A stretch of 50,774 nt of DNA. Source: Elizabethkingia argenteiflava (lineage in GTDB: Bacteria > Bacteroidota > Bacteroidia > Flavobacteriales > Weeksellaceae). The stretch lies in assembly GCF_009904105.1 (NCBI RefSeq), contig NZ_JAAABJ010000637.1, forward strand, positions 1-50,774. Reading direction: 5' to 3'. Below are positions 1 to 7,038 of the stretch, one piece after another. Position 1 is the first letter of the stretch. Every line of letters starts with the position of its first letter. The notes beneath the pieces are model-generated. The model worked only from the letters and a program-made list of their open reading frames with translations. It did not search any database and was not told the DNA's origin. A program made the translations under genes and the position numbers.

Positions 1-399
1 AACAATCACCCTGGAAAGAGATCTTACCCCTGCAATTTTCAAAATCAATGTGCTATAAGAATGGGAGTTGCTTTGGAAAAAAGCAAGGTTGATTTAAGCT
101 CGTTCAGAGGAGCCCGCTGTTGGTTTGGCCATAATCCAAGACATATTTTGCGGGCACAGGAGCTTGCAGACTGGATTTCAAAAAAATACACAATATTTGG
201 AATAAAGAGAGTGTACAAAAGAAAAGATCACCCAAAGATGTCAAGTAGCGATTTTTACGGAAAGAAAGGCATTGTTTTTATAAAAGATGGTTGGGGTCCA
301 ACAGACCATATTGATCTATGGAATGGATACGAAATGAGAGGTGGAGACTTTTCATATTTAAAATTGGGAGTAGAAATATGGTTTTGGCGATTATCGTGA
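1..399 (+). CDS. Type VI secretion amidase effector, Tae4 family (5' end outside window)
   Basis: The reading frame is open from base 1, so this is the C-terminal part of a gene that starts before the window; the ATG at 61 is an internal methionine. Tae4 enzymes are T6SS-delivered peptidoglycan amidases that cut the peptide crosslink in the periplasm of rival cells. The sequence shows the Tae4 cysteine block NQCAIRMGVAL (Cys codon 49-51), the stretch GKKGIVFIKDGW, and the histidine block DHIDLWNG (His codon 307-309). A later GGDFSYL could supply the third acidic residue. The frame ends at TGA 397-399. A Tai4-type immunity gene often sits next to such effectors, but only 138 bases without a plausible ORF separate this gene from the tRNA. 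I am fairly sure of the family; the start and the rest of the locus cannot be seen. Confidence 0.8.
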   Translation, partial: NNHPGKRSYPCNFQNQCAIRMGVALEKSKVDLSSFRGARCWFGHNPRHILRAQELADWISKKYTIFGIKRVYKRKDHPKMSSSDFYGKKGIVFIKDGWGPTDHIDLWNGYEMRGGDFSYLKLGVEIWFWRLS

Positions 400-504
400 G
401 GCGATGAGTACCGGTGAATAAAGCGATACGGATAGTAGACCTGGTGTATTAGCAGAATATTCAAACCTCAAAACAAACGAATAAAATATCATTTCATTGG
501 GCAA

Positions 505-536
505 AATAAAAAATCGCCCTTAAATAAAGGCGATTT
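505..536 (-). terminator. Rho-independent terminator after tRNA-Gln
   Basis: Inverted repeat AAATCGCC (511-518) / GGCGATTT (529-536). Read on the minus strand it is followed by a T-rich tail (TTTTATTTTG). It sits directly downstream of the minus-strand tRNA. Confidence 0.75.
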
Positions 537-537
537 G

Positions 538-608
538 TAGACCCACAGGGATTCGAACCCCAGATGACTGAACCAAAATCAGTAGTGTTACCGCTACACC
601 ATGGGTCT
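538..608 (-). tRNA. tRNA-Gln (anticodon TTG)
   Basis: On the minus strand the seven-base acceptor stem AGACCCA/TGGGTCT closes the molecule. A D-arm (GTGTAGCGGTAACAC), an anticodon stem ACTGA/TCAGT around the loop TTTTGGT, and a T-arm with GGTTCGAATCC all fold in order. Loop position gives anticodon TTG, which reads CAA (glutamine). The discriminator base is A and CCA is not encoded. The gene has its own promoter and terminator, so it is a single-gene unit. Confidence 0.95.
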
Positions 609-625
609 CTGTTTTTATTGTGGTG

Positions 626-655
626 CAAATTTACAATAAAAATTCCTTTTTGCAA
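626..655 (-). promoter_or_regulatory. Promoter of tRNA-Gln
   Basis: On the minus strand a perfect Bacteroidota -7 element TAAATTTG (633-626) is preceded, after 19 bases, by TTG (655-653), the usual -33 core. The element lies 17 bases upstream of the mature tRNA 5' end. Confidence 0.7.
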
Positions 656-775
656 GTTTTTTTTCAAAAAAAAGCCTATATAATGGAGCAAAAAGTAGCT
701 ACACCATTGGTTTTCAACATAAAAAAAACACCTTATTTTTTTACATACTCCCTGGTTTTAGTCTTTTTATTTCCG

Positions 776-783
776 TATTTTTG
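776..783 (+). promoter_or_regulatory. Putative -7 promoter element of recA
   Basis: TATTTTTG matches the Bacteroidota -7 consensus TAnnTTTG and lies 17 bases before the recA ATG, which would give a very short leader. No clear -33 TTG is seen at the right distance and no LexA-type palindrome was recognised. Confidence 0.45.
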
Positions 784-800
784 GAAAAATAATTTTTTAG

Positions 801-1802
801 ATGAGTGATACAAACGATAAGAAAAAAGCACTTGCTTTAGTGTTAGAGAAGTTAGATAAAACCTATGGTAAAGGCACCGTAATGACCTTAGGAGATAACT
901 CTGTAGACCATTCTATTGAAGTGATCTCTTCCGGATCATTAGGACTAGATCTTGCGTTAGGTGTTGGGGGATACCCTAAGGGTCGGGTGATTGAGATTTA
1001 CGGCCCAGAATCTTCGGGTAAAACAACTTTGACTTTACATGCTATTGCAGAAGCCCAAAAACAAGGAGGGGTTGCTGCTTTTATAGATGCCGAACATGCT
1101 TTCGATCGAAATTACGCTGCTAAACTAGGAATTAAATTAGAAGATCTTATTATTTCTCAGCCCGACAACGGAGAACAAGCATTAGAAATCGCCGATAACC
1201 TCATCCGTTCTGGAGCGATCGATATCGTGGTGATTGACTCTGTAGCAGCACTCACCCCAAAAGCTGAAATCGAAGGAGAAATGGGCGACTCTAAAATGGG
1301 ATTACACGCGAGACTTATGTCCCAGGCACTTAGAAAGTTGACAGCTACGATCTCCAGAACTAAGTGTACTGTAATTTTCATCAATCAACTCAGAGAAAAA
1401 ATCGGAGTAATGTTTGGAAACCCCGAAACCACCACCGGAGGAAATGCTCTTAAATTCTATGCTTCGGTAAGGATAGATATCCGTAAAGCCAGTGCTCCTA
1501 TAAAACAGGGTGATGAGGCAATAGGCAGCCGAGTAAAAGTAAAGATTGTAAAAAATAAAGTAGCCCCTCCATTTAAGCAAGCAGAATTTGATATTATGTA
1601 CGGAGAAGGTGTATCTAAAGTGGGAGAAATTCTTGATCAGGGAGTAGATTTAGGCATTATTCAAAAAAGTGGTTCCTGGTTTAGTTATAACAATACCAAA
1701 TTAGGCCAAGGGCGGGATGCTGTAAAAGAAGTTATTAAAGATAATCCAGAATTACAGGAGGAGCTGGAAACCAAAATAAAAGAAAAGATTAGCACCAAAT
1801 AA
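801..1802 (+). CDS. recA: Recombinase RecA
   Basis: RecA forms filaments on single-stranded DNA, catalyses strand exchange in recombinational repair and activates SOS cleavage where a LexA exists. The 333-residue protein has the Walker A loop GPESSGKT at residues 68-75, the [16 protein letters not shown] segment of the core, the [22 protein letters not shown] region carrying DNA-binding loop 2, and the [16 protein letters not shown] polymerisation/core end. The length is close to other Bacteroidota RecA proteins, with a short acidic/lysine-rich tail. The ATG at 801 is the natural start because the family N-terminus ([19 protein letters not shown]) follows at once. The gene is monocistronic, with a hairpin 28 bases after the stop. 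Confidence 0.98.
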   Translation: MSDTNDKKKALALVLEKLDKTYGKGTVMTLGDNSVDHSIEVISSGSLGLDLALGVGGYPKGRVIEIYGPESSGKTTLTLHAIAEAQKQGGVAAFIDAEHAFDRNYAAKLGIKLEDLIISQPDNGEQALEIADNLIRSGAIDIVVIDSVAALTPKAEIEGEMGDSKMGLHARLMSQALRKLTATISRTKCTVIFINQLREKIGVMFGNPETTTGGNALKFYASVRIDIRKASAPIKQGDEAIGSRVKVKIVKNKVAPPFKQAEFDIMYGEGVSKVGEILDQGVDLGIIQKSGSWFSYNNTKLGQGRDAVKEVIKDNPELQEELETKIKEKISTK

Positions 1803-1830
1803 ACCGAGTTGTGCTAAAGATGATATAATA

Positions 1831-1860
1831 AGGGCTATCTCAAAATGAGATAGCCCTTTG
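1831..1860 (+). terminator. Terminator of recA
   Basis: An 11-bp stem AGGGCTATCTC (1831-1841) / GAGATAGCCCT (1847-1857) with a five-base loop follows recA. The T tail is short (TTG), so it may work less well than the other terminators here. Confidence 0.65.
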
Positions 1861-1956
1861 CATATTACTGAGTCCAGCATATTTTTATTTTCCGTCAGAT
1901 TTAAGCTCTCTATTTTTATATATTTAGCCAATCTTTCGCCCCCATCTAACTCTAAA

Positions 1957-1969
1957 TGACATTATGTCA
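1957..1969 (+). promoter_or_regulatory. Palindrome upstream of htpG, candidate heat-shock operator
   Basis: TGACATTATGTCA is a perfect 6-1-6 inverted repeat 59 bases upstream of the htpG ATG. A related sequence, TGCCAAAATTTCA (9 of 13 bases the same), lies upstream of groES at 30630-30642. The sharing between two chaperone operons suggests a regulatory site, but no regulator is identified. Confidence 0.4.
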
Positions 1970-2028
1970 CTTTTATGAAGCTGGTATTTTTTTTGAAAAA
2001 ATGAAATAAACATAAAACCTCAACAACT

Positions 2029-3924
2029 ATGACAAAAGGGAATATCAATGTATCGGTGGAGAATATATTTCCGCTCATCAAAAAATTTCTTTATAGCGAT
2101 CACGAAATATTTTTAAGAGAACTTATTTCCAATGCCACAGATGCGACTCTCAAGTTAAGACATCTTACTACGATTGGGGAAGCCCAAGTAGAATATGGCA
2201 GCCCGAAAATAGAAGTTAAGATAAATAAAGACCACAAAACCCTATCCATCATCGACCAAGGGATTGGTATGACTAAGGAAGAAGTAGAGAAATACATCAA
2301 CCAGGTGGCTTTTTCAGGCGCTGAGGAGTTTCTTGAAAAATATAAAGATTCAGCTAAAGATTCCGGCATCATTGGTCACTTCGGCTTAGGATTCTATTCT
2401 GCTTTTATGGTAGCAGAAAAGGTGGAGATTATCACCAAATCCTATAAAGAAGGTGTTTCTGCTGTCCACTGGACCTGTGATGGTAGTCCAGAATTTACCT
2501 TGGAGGATGATAAAACAAAAGCGGAACGCGGTACCGAAATTATTCTCCATATTGCAGAAGATTCTACAGAATTCCTGGAAGAATCTCGTATCCGCGAGCT
2601 GCTTTTGAAGTATAATAAGTTTATGCCAGTGCCTATTAAATTTGGCACTAAAACAGAGAGCCTACCTCTTCCTGAAGGAGCTGCAGAAGATGCAAAGCCA
2701 GAAACCCAAGAGGTAGACGACATTATTAACAATCCGACTCCTGCCTGGACGAAAGCACCGAACGAACTCGAAAATGAAGATTACCAAAAGTTTTATCACG
2801 AGCTATATCCGATGCAGTTTGAGGAACCTCTCTTCCACATTCATCTGAACGTAGATTATCCGTTTAACTTAACCGGTATTCTCTTCTTCCCTAAATTAGG
2901 CAACAACCTCAATATTGAGAAGGACAAAATACAACTCTACCAAAATCAGGTATTCGTAACTGATGAAGTAAAAGGCATCGTACCAGATTTCTTAATGTTA
3001 CTTCGAGGCGTTATTGATTCTCCAGATATTCCACTGAACGTTTCTCGCTCCTACCTTCAGGCAGATGGTGCCGTAAAAAAAATCTCTTCTTATATCACTA
3101 AGAAAGTAGCGGATAAAATGGCCTCGCTCATCAATGAAAATCGTGAGGATTATGAGAAAAAATGGAATGACATCAAAGTGGTCATAGAGTACGGTATGAT
3201 CTCGGAGGAGAAATTCTATGAAAAATCCGATAAATTTGCACTTTATCCGAATGTAGATGGTCAGTACTTCCTGTGGAATGAATTGGTGGAAAAACTAAAA
3301 CCTATACAAACAGACAAGGACGGTAAACTGGTAGTACTTTACGCTTCTAATACGAATGAGCAAGACAGCTACATCCAACATGCCAAAGCGAAGGGCTATG
3401 AAGTTCTCCTACTGGACTCTCCTATCACACCTCACCTGATCCAAAAACTGGAATCCTCAAAAGAGAACATTTCCTTTGCAAGAGTAGATGCAGACCACAT
3501 CAACAACCTTATCAAAAAAGATGAACCTGCTATTGCAAAATTGAAGGATGAAGAAAAAGAAACTCTAAAAAAAGATATTGAAGAAGCGGTAAACGATAAA
3601 GCTTATAACATTCAATTGGAAGATCTGGACAGCCAGGATGCGCCTTTCATCATTACCCAACCAGAATTCATGCGGCGTATGAAGGATATGCAAATGACCG
3701 GTGGTGGTGGCATGTTTGCCATGGGAGGCTTCCCAGACATGTACAATTTGGTGGTTAATGCCAACAGCGATCTGGCATCCGGCATCCTGAAAGCAGAGAG
3801 TAGTGAGGATAAAAACGCTTTGGTAAAACAAGCTTTGGATCTTGCGAAACTCTCTCAAAATCTGTTGAAAGGAAAAGAACTAACCGATTTTATTCAAAGG
3901 AGCTTTGAACAACTGAAGAAATAA
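2029..3924 (+). CDS. htpG: Molecular chaperone HtpG (Hsp90)
   Basis: Bacterial Hsp90 is a cytosolic ATP-dependent dimeric chaperone for late-stage folding and stress recovery. The 631-residue protein begins with the GHKL ATPase domain: ELISNATDA (Mg-binding Asn), DQGIGM and GHFGLGFYSAFMVA, which are the N, G1 and G2 motifs. The middle domain carries the conserved LYQNQVFVTDE and GVIDSPDIPLNVSRSYLQ blocks with the catalytic-loop arginine. As in other bacterial members there is no C-terminal MEEVD. A Bacteroidota-typical glycine/methionine-rich stretch (MQMTGGGGMFAMGGF) precedes the dimerisation end. The gene stands alone between terminators and has a palindrome upstream that resembles one before groES. 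Confidence 0.98.
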   Translation: MTKGNINVSVENIFPLIKKFLYSDHEIFLRELISNATDATLKLRHLTTIGEAQVEYGSPKIEVKINKDHKTLSIIDQGIGMTKEEVEKYINQVAFSGAEEFLEKYKDSAKDSGIIGHFGLGFYSAFMVAEKVEIITKSYKEGVSAVHWTCDGSPEFTLEDDKTKAERGTEIILHIAEDSTEFLEESRIRELLLKYNKFMPVPIKFGTKTESLPLPEGAAEDAKPETQEVDDIINNPTPAWTKAPNELENEDYQKFYHELYPMQFEEPLFHIHLNVDYPFNLTGILFFPKLGNNLNIEKDKIQLYQNQVFVTDEVKGIVPDFLMLLRGVIDSPDIPLNVSRSYLQADGAVKKISSYITKKVADKMASLINENREDYEKKWNDIKVVIEYGMISEEKFYEKSDKFALYPNVDGQYFLWNELVEKLKPIQTDKDGKLVVLYASNTNEQDSYIQHAKAKGYEVLLLDSPITPHLIQKLESSKENISFARVDADHINNLIKKDEPAIAKLKDEEKETLKKDIEEAVNDKAYNIQLEDLDSQDAPFIITQPEFMRRMKDMQMTGGGGMFAMGGFPDMYNLVVNANSDLASGILKAESSEDKNALVKQALDLAKLSQNLLKGKELTDFIQRSFEQLKK

Positions 3925-3947
3925 TTTTATACTTTACATTCTAATCT

Positions 3948-3974
3948 TGGCGGGCATCTAACCCGCCATTTTTA
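3948..3974 (+). terminator. Terminator of htpG
   Basis: GC-rich stem TGGCGGG (3948-3954) / CCCGCCA (3962-3968), seven-base loop, followed by TTTTTAT. Located 24 bases after the htpG stop. Confidence 0.85.
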
Positions 3975-4095
3975 TATCCTAAAAGCATGTAATGTTTTCT
4001 CTTCATTTCCTTCTTTGTAATATATATTACAACTCTGTAACTCTAAAAAATCTTCTTTTTTGCCCTATAGGAAATATAAATTTATTTTTAGCTTC

Positions 4096-4404
4096 TTAAA
4101 TTTCCTTTAACGGATCCCAAAATATTGCTCTGAAATTTTGAATTTTACCCTCTTTTCCGGTAAGACCTTCTTGCTTCAACTTTAGAATAAAGAGAGAAAT
4201 ACACCCTCCCGCAGTGATCACTCCGGAAGCATTACAAACCCTATGTACGGGCAAATCTTGATCACAATTTCGCAATATATTTCCCACATGGCGAGCATAA
4301 TTGGGACACCCCAAGGCTCTGGCAATAGCTCCATAGGATGTCACTCGACCCCGAGGGATCATACTGACTACCTGGAAAACACTATCTTTAAACTGCTGAT
4401 TCAA
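4096..4404 (-). CDS. Alkyltransferase-like protein (MGMT fold without active-site cysteine)
   Basis: The 102 residues match the C-terminal DNA-binding domain of O6-alkylguanine-DNA alkyltransferases: a helix-turn-helix region (RGRVTSYGAIARALG), the N-R-HVG stretch, and the active-site motif. In true MGMT this motif is PCHRV, where the cysteine accepts the alkyl group. Here it reads PVHRV, with valine at residue 53 (codon GTA at 4248-4246). Members lacking the cysteine (ATL proteins; E. coli YbaZ has tryptophan there) bind alkylated bases and hand them to nucleotide excision repair rather than repairing them. That role is inferred from the family. The gene is short and complete and lies alone. 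Confidence 0.85.
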   Translation of the reverse strand: MNQQFKDSVFQVVSMIPRGRVTSYGAIARALGCPNYARHVGNILRNCDQDLPVHRVCNASGVITAGGCISLFILKLKQEGLTGKEGKIQNFRAIFWDPLKEI

Positions 4405-4451
4405 AACAACATTTCTTTACTCCTAAAATAAGCATAATAGAGCTTCTGTTC

Positions 4452-4482
4452 AAAACAAAAGCTTACCCATGGGCAAGCTTTT
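4452..4482 (-). terminator. Terminator of the deoxyhypusine-synthase-like gene
   Basis: Inverted repeat AAAAGCTT (4457-4464) / AAGCTTTT (4475-4482) with an inner CCC/GGG pair block. On the minus strand it runs into TTTTGTTTTG, 25 bases beyond the stop of the gene at 4507-5484. Confidence 0.7.
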
Positions 4483-4506
4483 ATTGTATCTATGAATATT
4501 TTCTGT

Positions 4507-5484
4507 TTAAGAGTTTTCCAAAATATAGGTAAACATAAGCGGTGCACAAATGGTAGCATCACTTTCGACAATAAATTTAGGAGTATGGATATCCAACTTA
4601 CCCCATGTTATTTTCTCATTTGGAACCGCTCCTGAATAAGAACCATATGAAGTTGTAGAGTCTGAAATCTGACAAAAATAAGACCAGAATGGTACATCGT
4701 GCATTTCCAGATCCTGATAGAGCATAGGAACCACACAAATAGGAAAATCTCCGGCAATACCTCCTCCAATCTGGAAAAAGCCTACTCCTTTTCCCTCACA
4801 ATTGTTTCGGTACCAGTCTGCCAAATAAGTCATATATTCAATCCCTGATTTTACTGTAGATGATTTTAGATCCCCCTTAATACAATAAGAAGCAAAAATA
4901 TTACCCATAGTAGAATCTTCCCAACCTGGAACTACGATAGGAAGGTTCTTTTCTGCCGCTGCCAGCATCCACGAATTTTCTTTCGGAATTTCATAATACT
5001 GCTCTAAAACACCGGAAAGCAACATTTTATACATATATTCATGTGGGAAATAGCGCTCTTCTTTTGCTTCTGCATCTTTCCAGATTTCATAAATATGTTT
5101 TTGCAATCTTCTGAAAGCTTCTTCTTCAGGAATACAGGTATCGGTTACTCTATTAAGTCCTTTTTCTAAAAGATCCCATTCTTCCTGTGGAGTAAGGTCA
5201 CGGTAATTTGACACCCTTTTATAATGAGAGTGTGCTACCAAGTTCATTAAGTCTTCCTCCAGATTGGCTCCGGTACACGAAATGATAGCAACTTTGTCCT
5301 GACGGATCATCTCTGCTAAAATTTTCCCTAATTCGGCAGTGGACATGGCACCTGCTAAAGTAATCATCATCTTACCCCCATCTTTAAGGTGGGCAACATA
5401 TCCTTTAGAAGCATCTACCAAAGCCGCTGCATTAAAGTGCAGATAATATTTTTCTATAAAATCAGAAATGGGTCTATTGCTCAT
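4507..5484 (-). CDS. Deoxyhypusine synthase family protein
   Basis: The 325-residue protein has the deoxyhypusine-synthase fold signature: an NAD-binding CTGANLEEDL near residues 70-79, GWEDSTMGN at 187-195, FQIGGGIAGDF, and the WGK motif at 294-296 whose lysine (K296) corresponds to the enzyme-imine lysine of eukaryotic DHS. Eukaryotic and archaeal DHS transfers the aminobutyl group of spermidine to a lysine of eIF5A. Bacteria lack eIF5A, and bacterial relatives act on small amines (homospermidine synthase, or agmatine aminopropylation in the SpeY proposal). Here the substrate is unknown; I infer a polyamine reaction. The gene is monocistronic with its own promoter and terminator. No other polyamine gene lies in the window. 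Confidence 0.85.
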   Translation of the reverse strand: MSNRPISDFIEKYYLHFNAAALVDASKGYVAHLKDGGKMMITLAGAMSTAELGKILAEMIRQDKVAIISCTGANLEEDLMNLVAHSHYKRVSNYRDLTPQEEWDLLEKGLNRVTDTCIPEEEAFRRLQKHIYEIWKDAEAKEERYFPHEYMYKMLLSGVLEQYYEIPKENSWMLAAAEKNLPIVVPGWEDSTMGNIFASYCIKGDLKSSTVKSGIEYMTYLADWYRNNCEGKGVGFFQIGGGIAGDFPICVVPMLYQDLEMHDVPFWSYFCQISDSTTSYGSYSGAVPNEKITWGKLDIHTPKFIVESDATICAPLMFTYILENS

Positions 5485-5502
5485 TTTTTAAAATTATTTT
5501 TG

Positions 5503-5510
5503 CAAAGATA
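5503..5510 (-). promoter_or_regulatory. -7 promoter element of the deoxyhypusine-synthase-like gene
   Basis: Minus-strand TATCTTTG, a perfect TAnnTTTG match, 18 bases upstream of the ATG. The -33 region is not obvious; two direct copies of TTAGAAG lie just upstream at about 5515-5530. Confidence 0.5.
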
Positions 5511-5545
5511 GGCATTAGAAGTTAGAAGTCGCGAAGTTAGCATGC

Positions 5546-5938
5546 CTATATCCGAAACCTCCGGTTTTGTTTTTTCTCAGCATGCTGCTTTTTCTGGTTT
5601 AACCTTTTTTCTTTGGAAGTTTTGGTAGGCTTGGTTTTAAACCTTTTTTTAGGTACCACCAATGCTTTTTCTACCCATTCTAAAAGCTTTCGGGCTGCCT
5701 TTACTTTATTTTCGTGCTGCGATCGAAATTCCTGAACGCTGGCCTGTAATATTCCTTCAGTATTAATTTTGCTTTTGAGCTTTGACGCAATAATAGCTTT
5801 TTCGTCTTCGGAAAAATACCGAGAAGCCTCTAAGACCCAACCCGCAGTAACCATGGTTTCTACTTTGTTAATATGCTGGCCACCGGCACCACTGCTGCGT
5901 GCTGTTTTATAACGAATCTCGGAAGAAAAATCTATCAT
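5546..5938 (-). CDS. arfB: Alternative ribosome-rescue factor ArfB (YaeJ-type)
   Basis: ArfB hydrolyses peptidyl-tRNA on ribosomes stalled at the end of broken mRNAs. The 130-residue protein has the release-factor catalytic loop SSGAGGQHINKVET with GGQ at residues 19-21, no codon-recognition domain, and a long basic C-terminal tail (KKRFKTKPTKTSKEKRLNQKK) that inserts into the empty mRNA channel in family members. Its ATG overlaps the stop of the upstream menE-like gene by 4 bases (5935-5938), so the two are translationally coupled. The pairing with a menaquinone gene seems to be positional only. Confidence 0.9.
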   Translation of the reverse strand: MIDFSSEIRYKTARSSGAGGQHINKVETMVTAGWVLEASRYFSEDEKAIIASKLKSKINTEGILQASVQEFRSQHENKVKAARKLLEWVEKALVVPKKRFKTKPTKTSKEKRLNQKKQHAEKKQNRRFRI

Positions 5939-6981
5939 GACAGGTCTTTTGTGATGCGTTGTAGTAATTCTATTCGGTTTACTTTTCCATTGGGTGTTCT
6001 CGGTATTTCGGAGATAAAAATAATTTCTTTAGGTCTGTGGAAAGAATACTTAAATTTAAAATTCAAAAGCTGATCTTTTAGACTTATACTTTCAGCACCC
6101 TCAATAACAGCCACCAATTTATGTCCCAATTGCTGGTCCATTACTCCCAAAAACACCACCTCTTGAGGAATCTTTCTTTTGACCAAAGCTTCGAGCTGCT
6201 CGGGGAATATTTTCGCACCTCCAGAATTAATCACATGATCCAGCCTCCCTAAAAAACGAAATTGCTTTGAGTTTAAAATTTCTACCATATCGTGGGTCTG
6301 TAAAACATCAGGATGTAGCATCGGGGCCTCAATACGCAAACACCCTCTAGGATCCTGAGAGATATCAATCCCCTGAAACAGACTAAAATAATCTTCTGCT
6401 ATGGGAAATATTTGCTTTAAACCAATATGGGAAAGGGTTTCTGACATCCCATAGGTTTCAAAAACCTGAACCTTAATCTCTTCGGATAAAGGCAGCAAAC
6501 TTTCGAAAATTTTCCGCTTCAACAATTCAGAAACGGCTACCCCCCCAATAATTAGCTTCTCTATACGGCTCAGATGAGCTAATGAATTTTCTACCTGCAA
6601 AGGAGTCATTGCTGCGAAAGTAAAATTTCCCACTACATTCTTAAAGGGTATTAAGGAAGGCTCTACCACATTTAGCTTCAACTTTCTAAGCAAGGACCTT
6701 ACCACCATCATTTTACCCGATATATAAGCTATCGGCAGACACAGTAGGGCTGTATCTCCTTCTTTAAGGTCCAAAAAATCGCAAGTCATCCGAGCAGAAT
6801 TTAGCATTTTGGATTTTTCAATCGGAAATTTTTTAGGCATCCCCGTAGAGCCTGAAGTCTGCACCCAAACAGTAGTTGAATCTGAAAACCATTCCTTCAA
6901 AAAGTCTAAAACTTCCCTCTGAAAGTCATTGTTCGGAATTATTTGATCAGTCAAAATATTTTTAGAAAAGTCTAATAACAT
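5935..6981 (-). CDS. menE: AMP-binding ligase, probable o-succinylbenzoate-CoA ligase
   Basis: MenE activates o-succinylbenzoate with ATP and CoA in menaquinone synthesis. The 348-residue protein has the adenylate-forming P-loop QTSGSTGMPK at 41-50, the ETYGMSETLSH motif, FRFLGRLDHVINSGG (hinge and A8 region), and the A10 lysine in IPRTPNGKVNR near the C-terminus. It is shorter than typical acyl-CoA synthetases (about 450-500), as many Bacteroidota MenE proteins are. No other men gene is nearby, so the substrate is inferred from family resemblance. The gene starts 21 bases after the argS terminator hairpin and overlaps arfB by 4 bases. Confidence 0.8.
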   Translation of the reverse strand: MLLDFSKNILTDQIIPNNDFQREVLDFLKEWFSDSTTVWVQTSGSTGMPKKFPIEKSKMLNSARMTCDFLDLKEGDTALLCLPIAYISGKMMVVRSLLRKLKLNVVEPSLIPFKNVVGNFTFAAMTPLQVENSLAHLSRIEKLIIGGVAVSELLKRKIFESLLPLSEEIKVQVFETYGMSETLSHIGLKQIFPIAEDYFSLFQGIDISQDPRGCLRIEAPMLHPDVLQTHDMVEILNSKQFRFLGRLDHVINSGGAKIFPEQLEALVKRKIPQEVVFLGVMDQQLGHKLVAVIEGAESISLKDQLLNFKFKYSFHRPKEIIFISEIPRTPNGKVNRIELLQRITKDLS

Positions 6982-6995
6982 AACTTTGTGTTAAA

Positions 6996-7019
6996 AATAA
7001 AAAGCGGACACCGTCCGCT
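6996..7019 (-). terminator. Terminator of argS
   Basis: Stem AGCGGAC (7003-7009) / GTCCGCT (7013-7019), three-base loop, with TTTTTATTTTT following on the minus strand. It lies 20 bases after the argS stop. Confidence 0.85.
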
Positions 7020-7038
7020 CTGTCATCATATTCTGTTC

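Noticed and set aside
61-399. ATG 61 as the start of a 112-residue protein
   Set aside because: The frame is open to base 1 and the upstream residues contain the Tae4 catalytic cysteine, so the gene starts outside the window.
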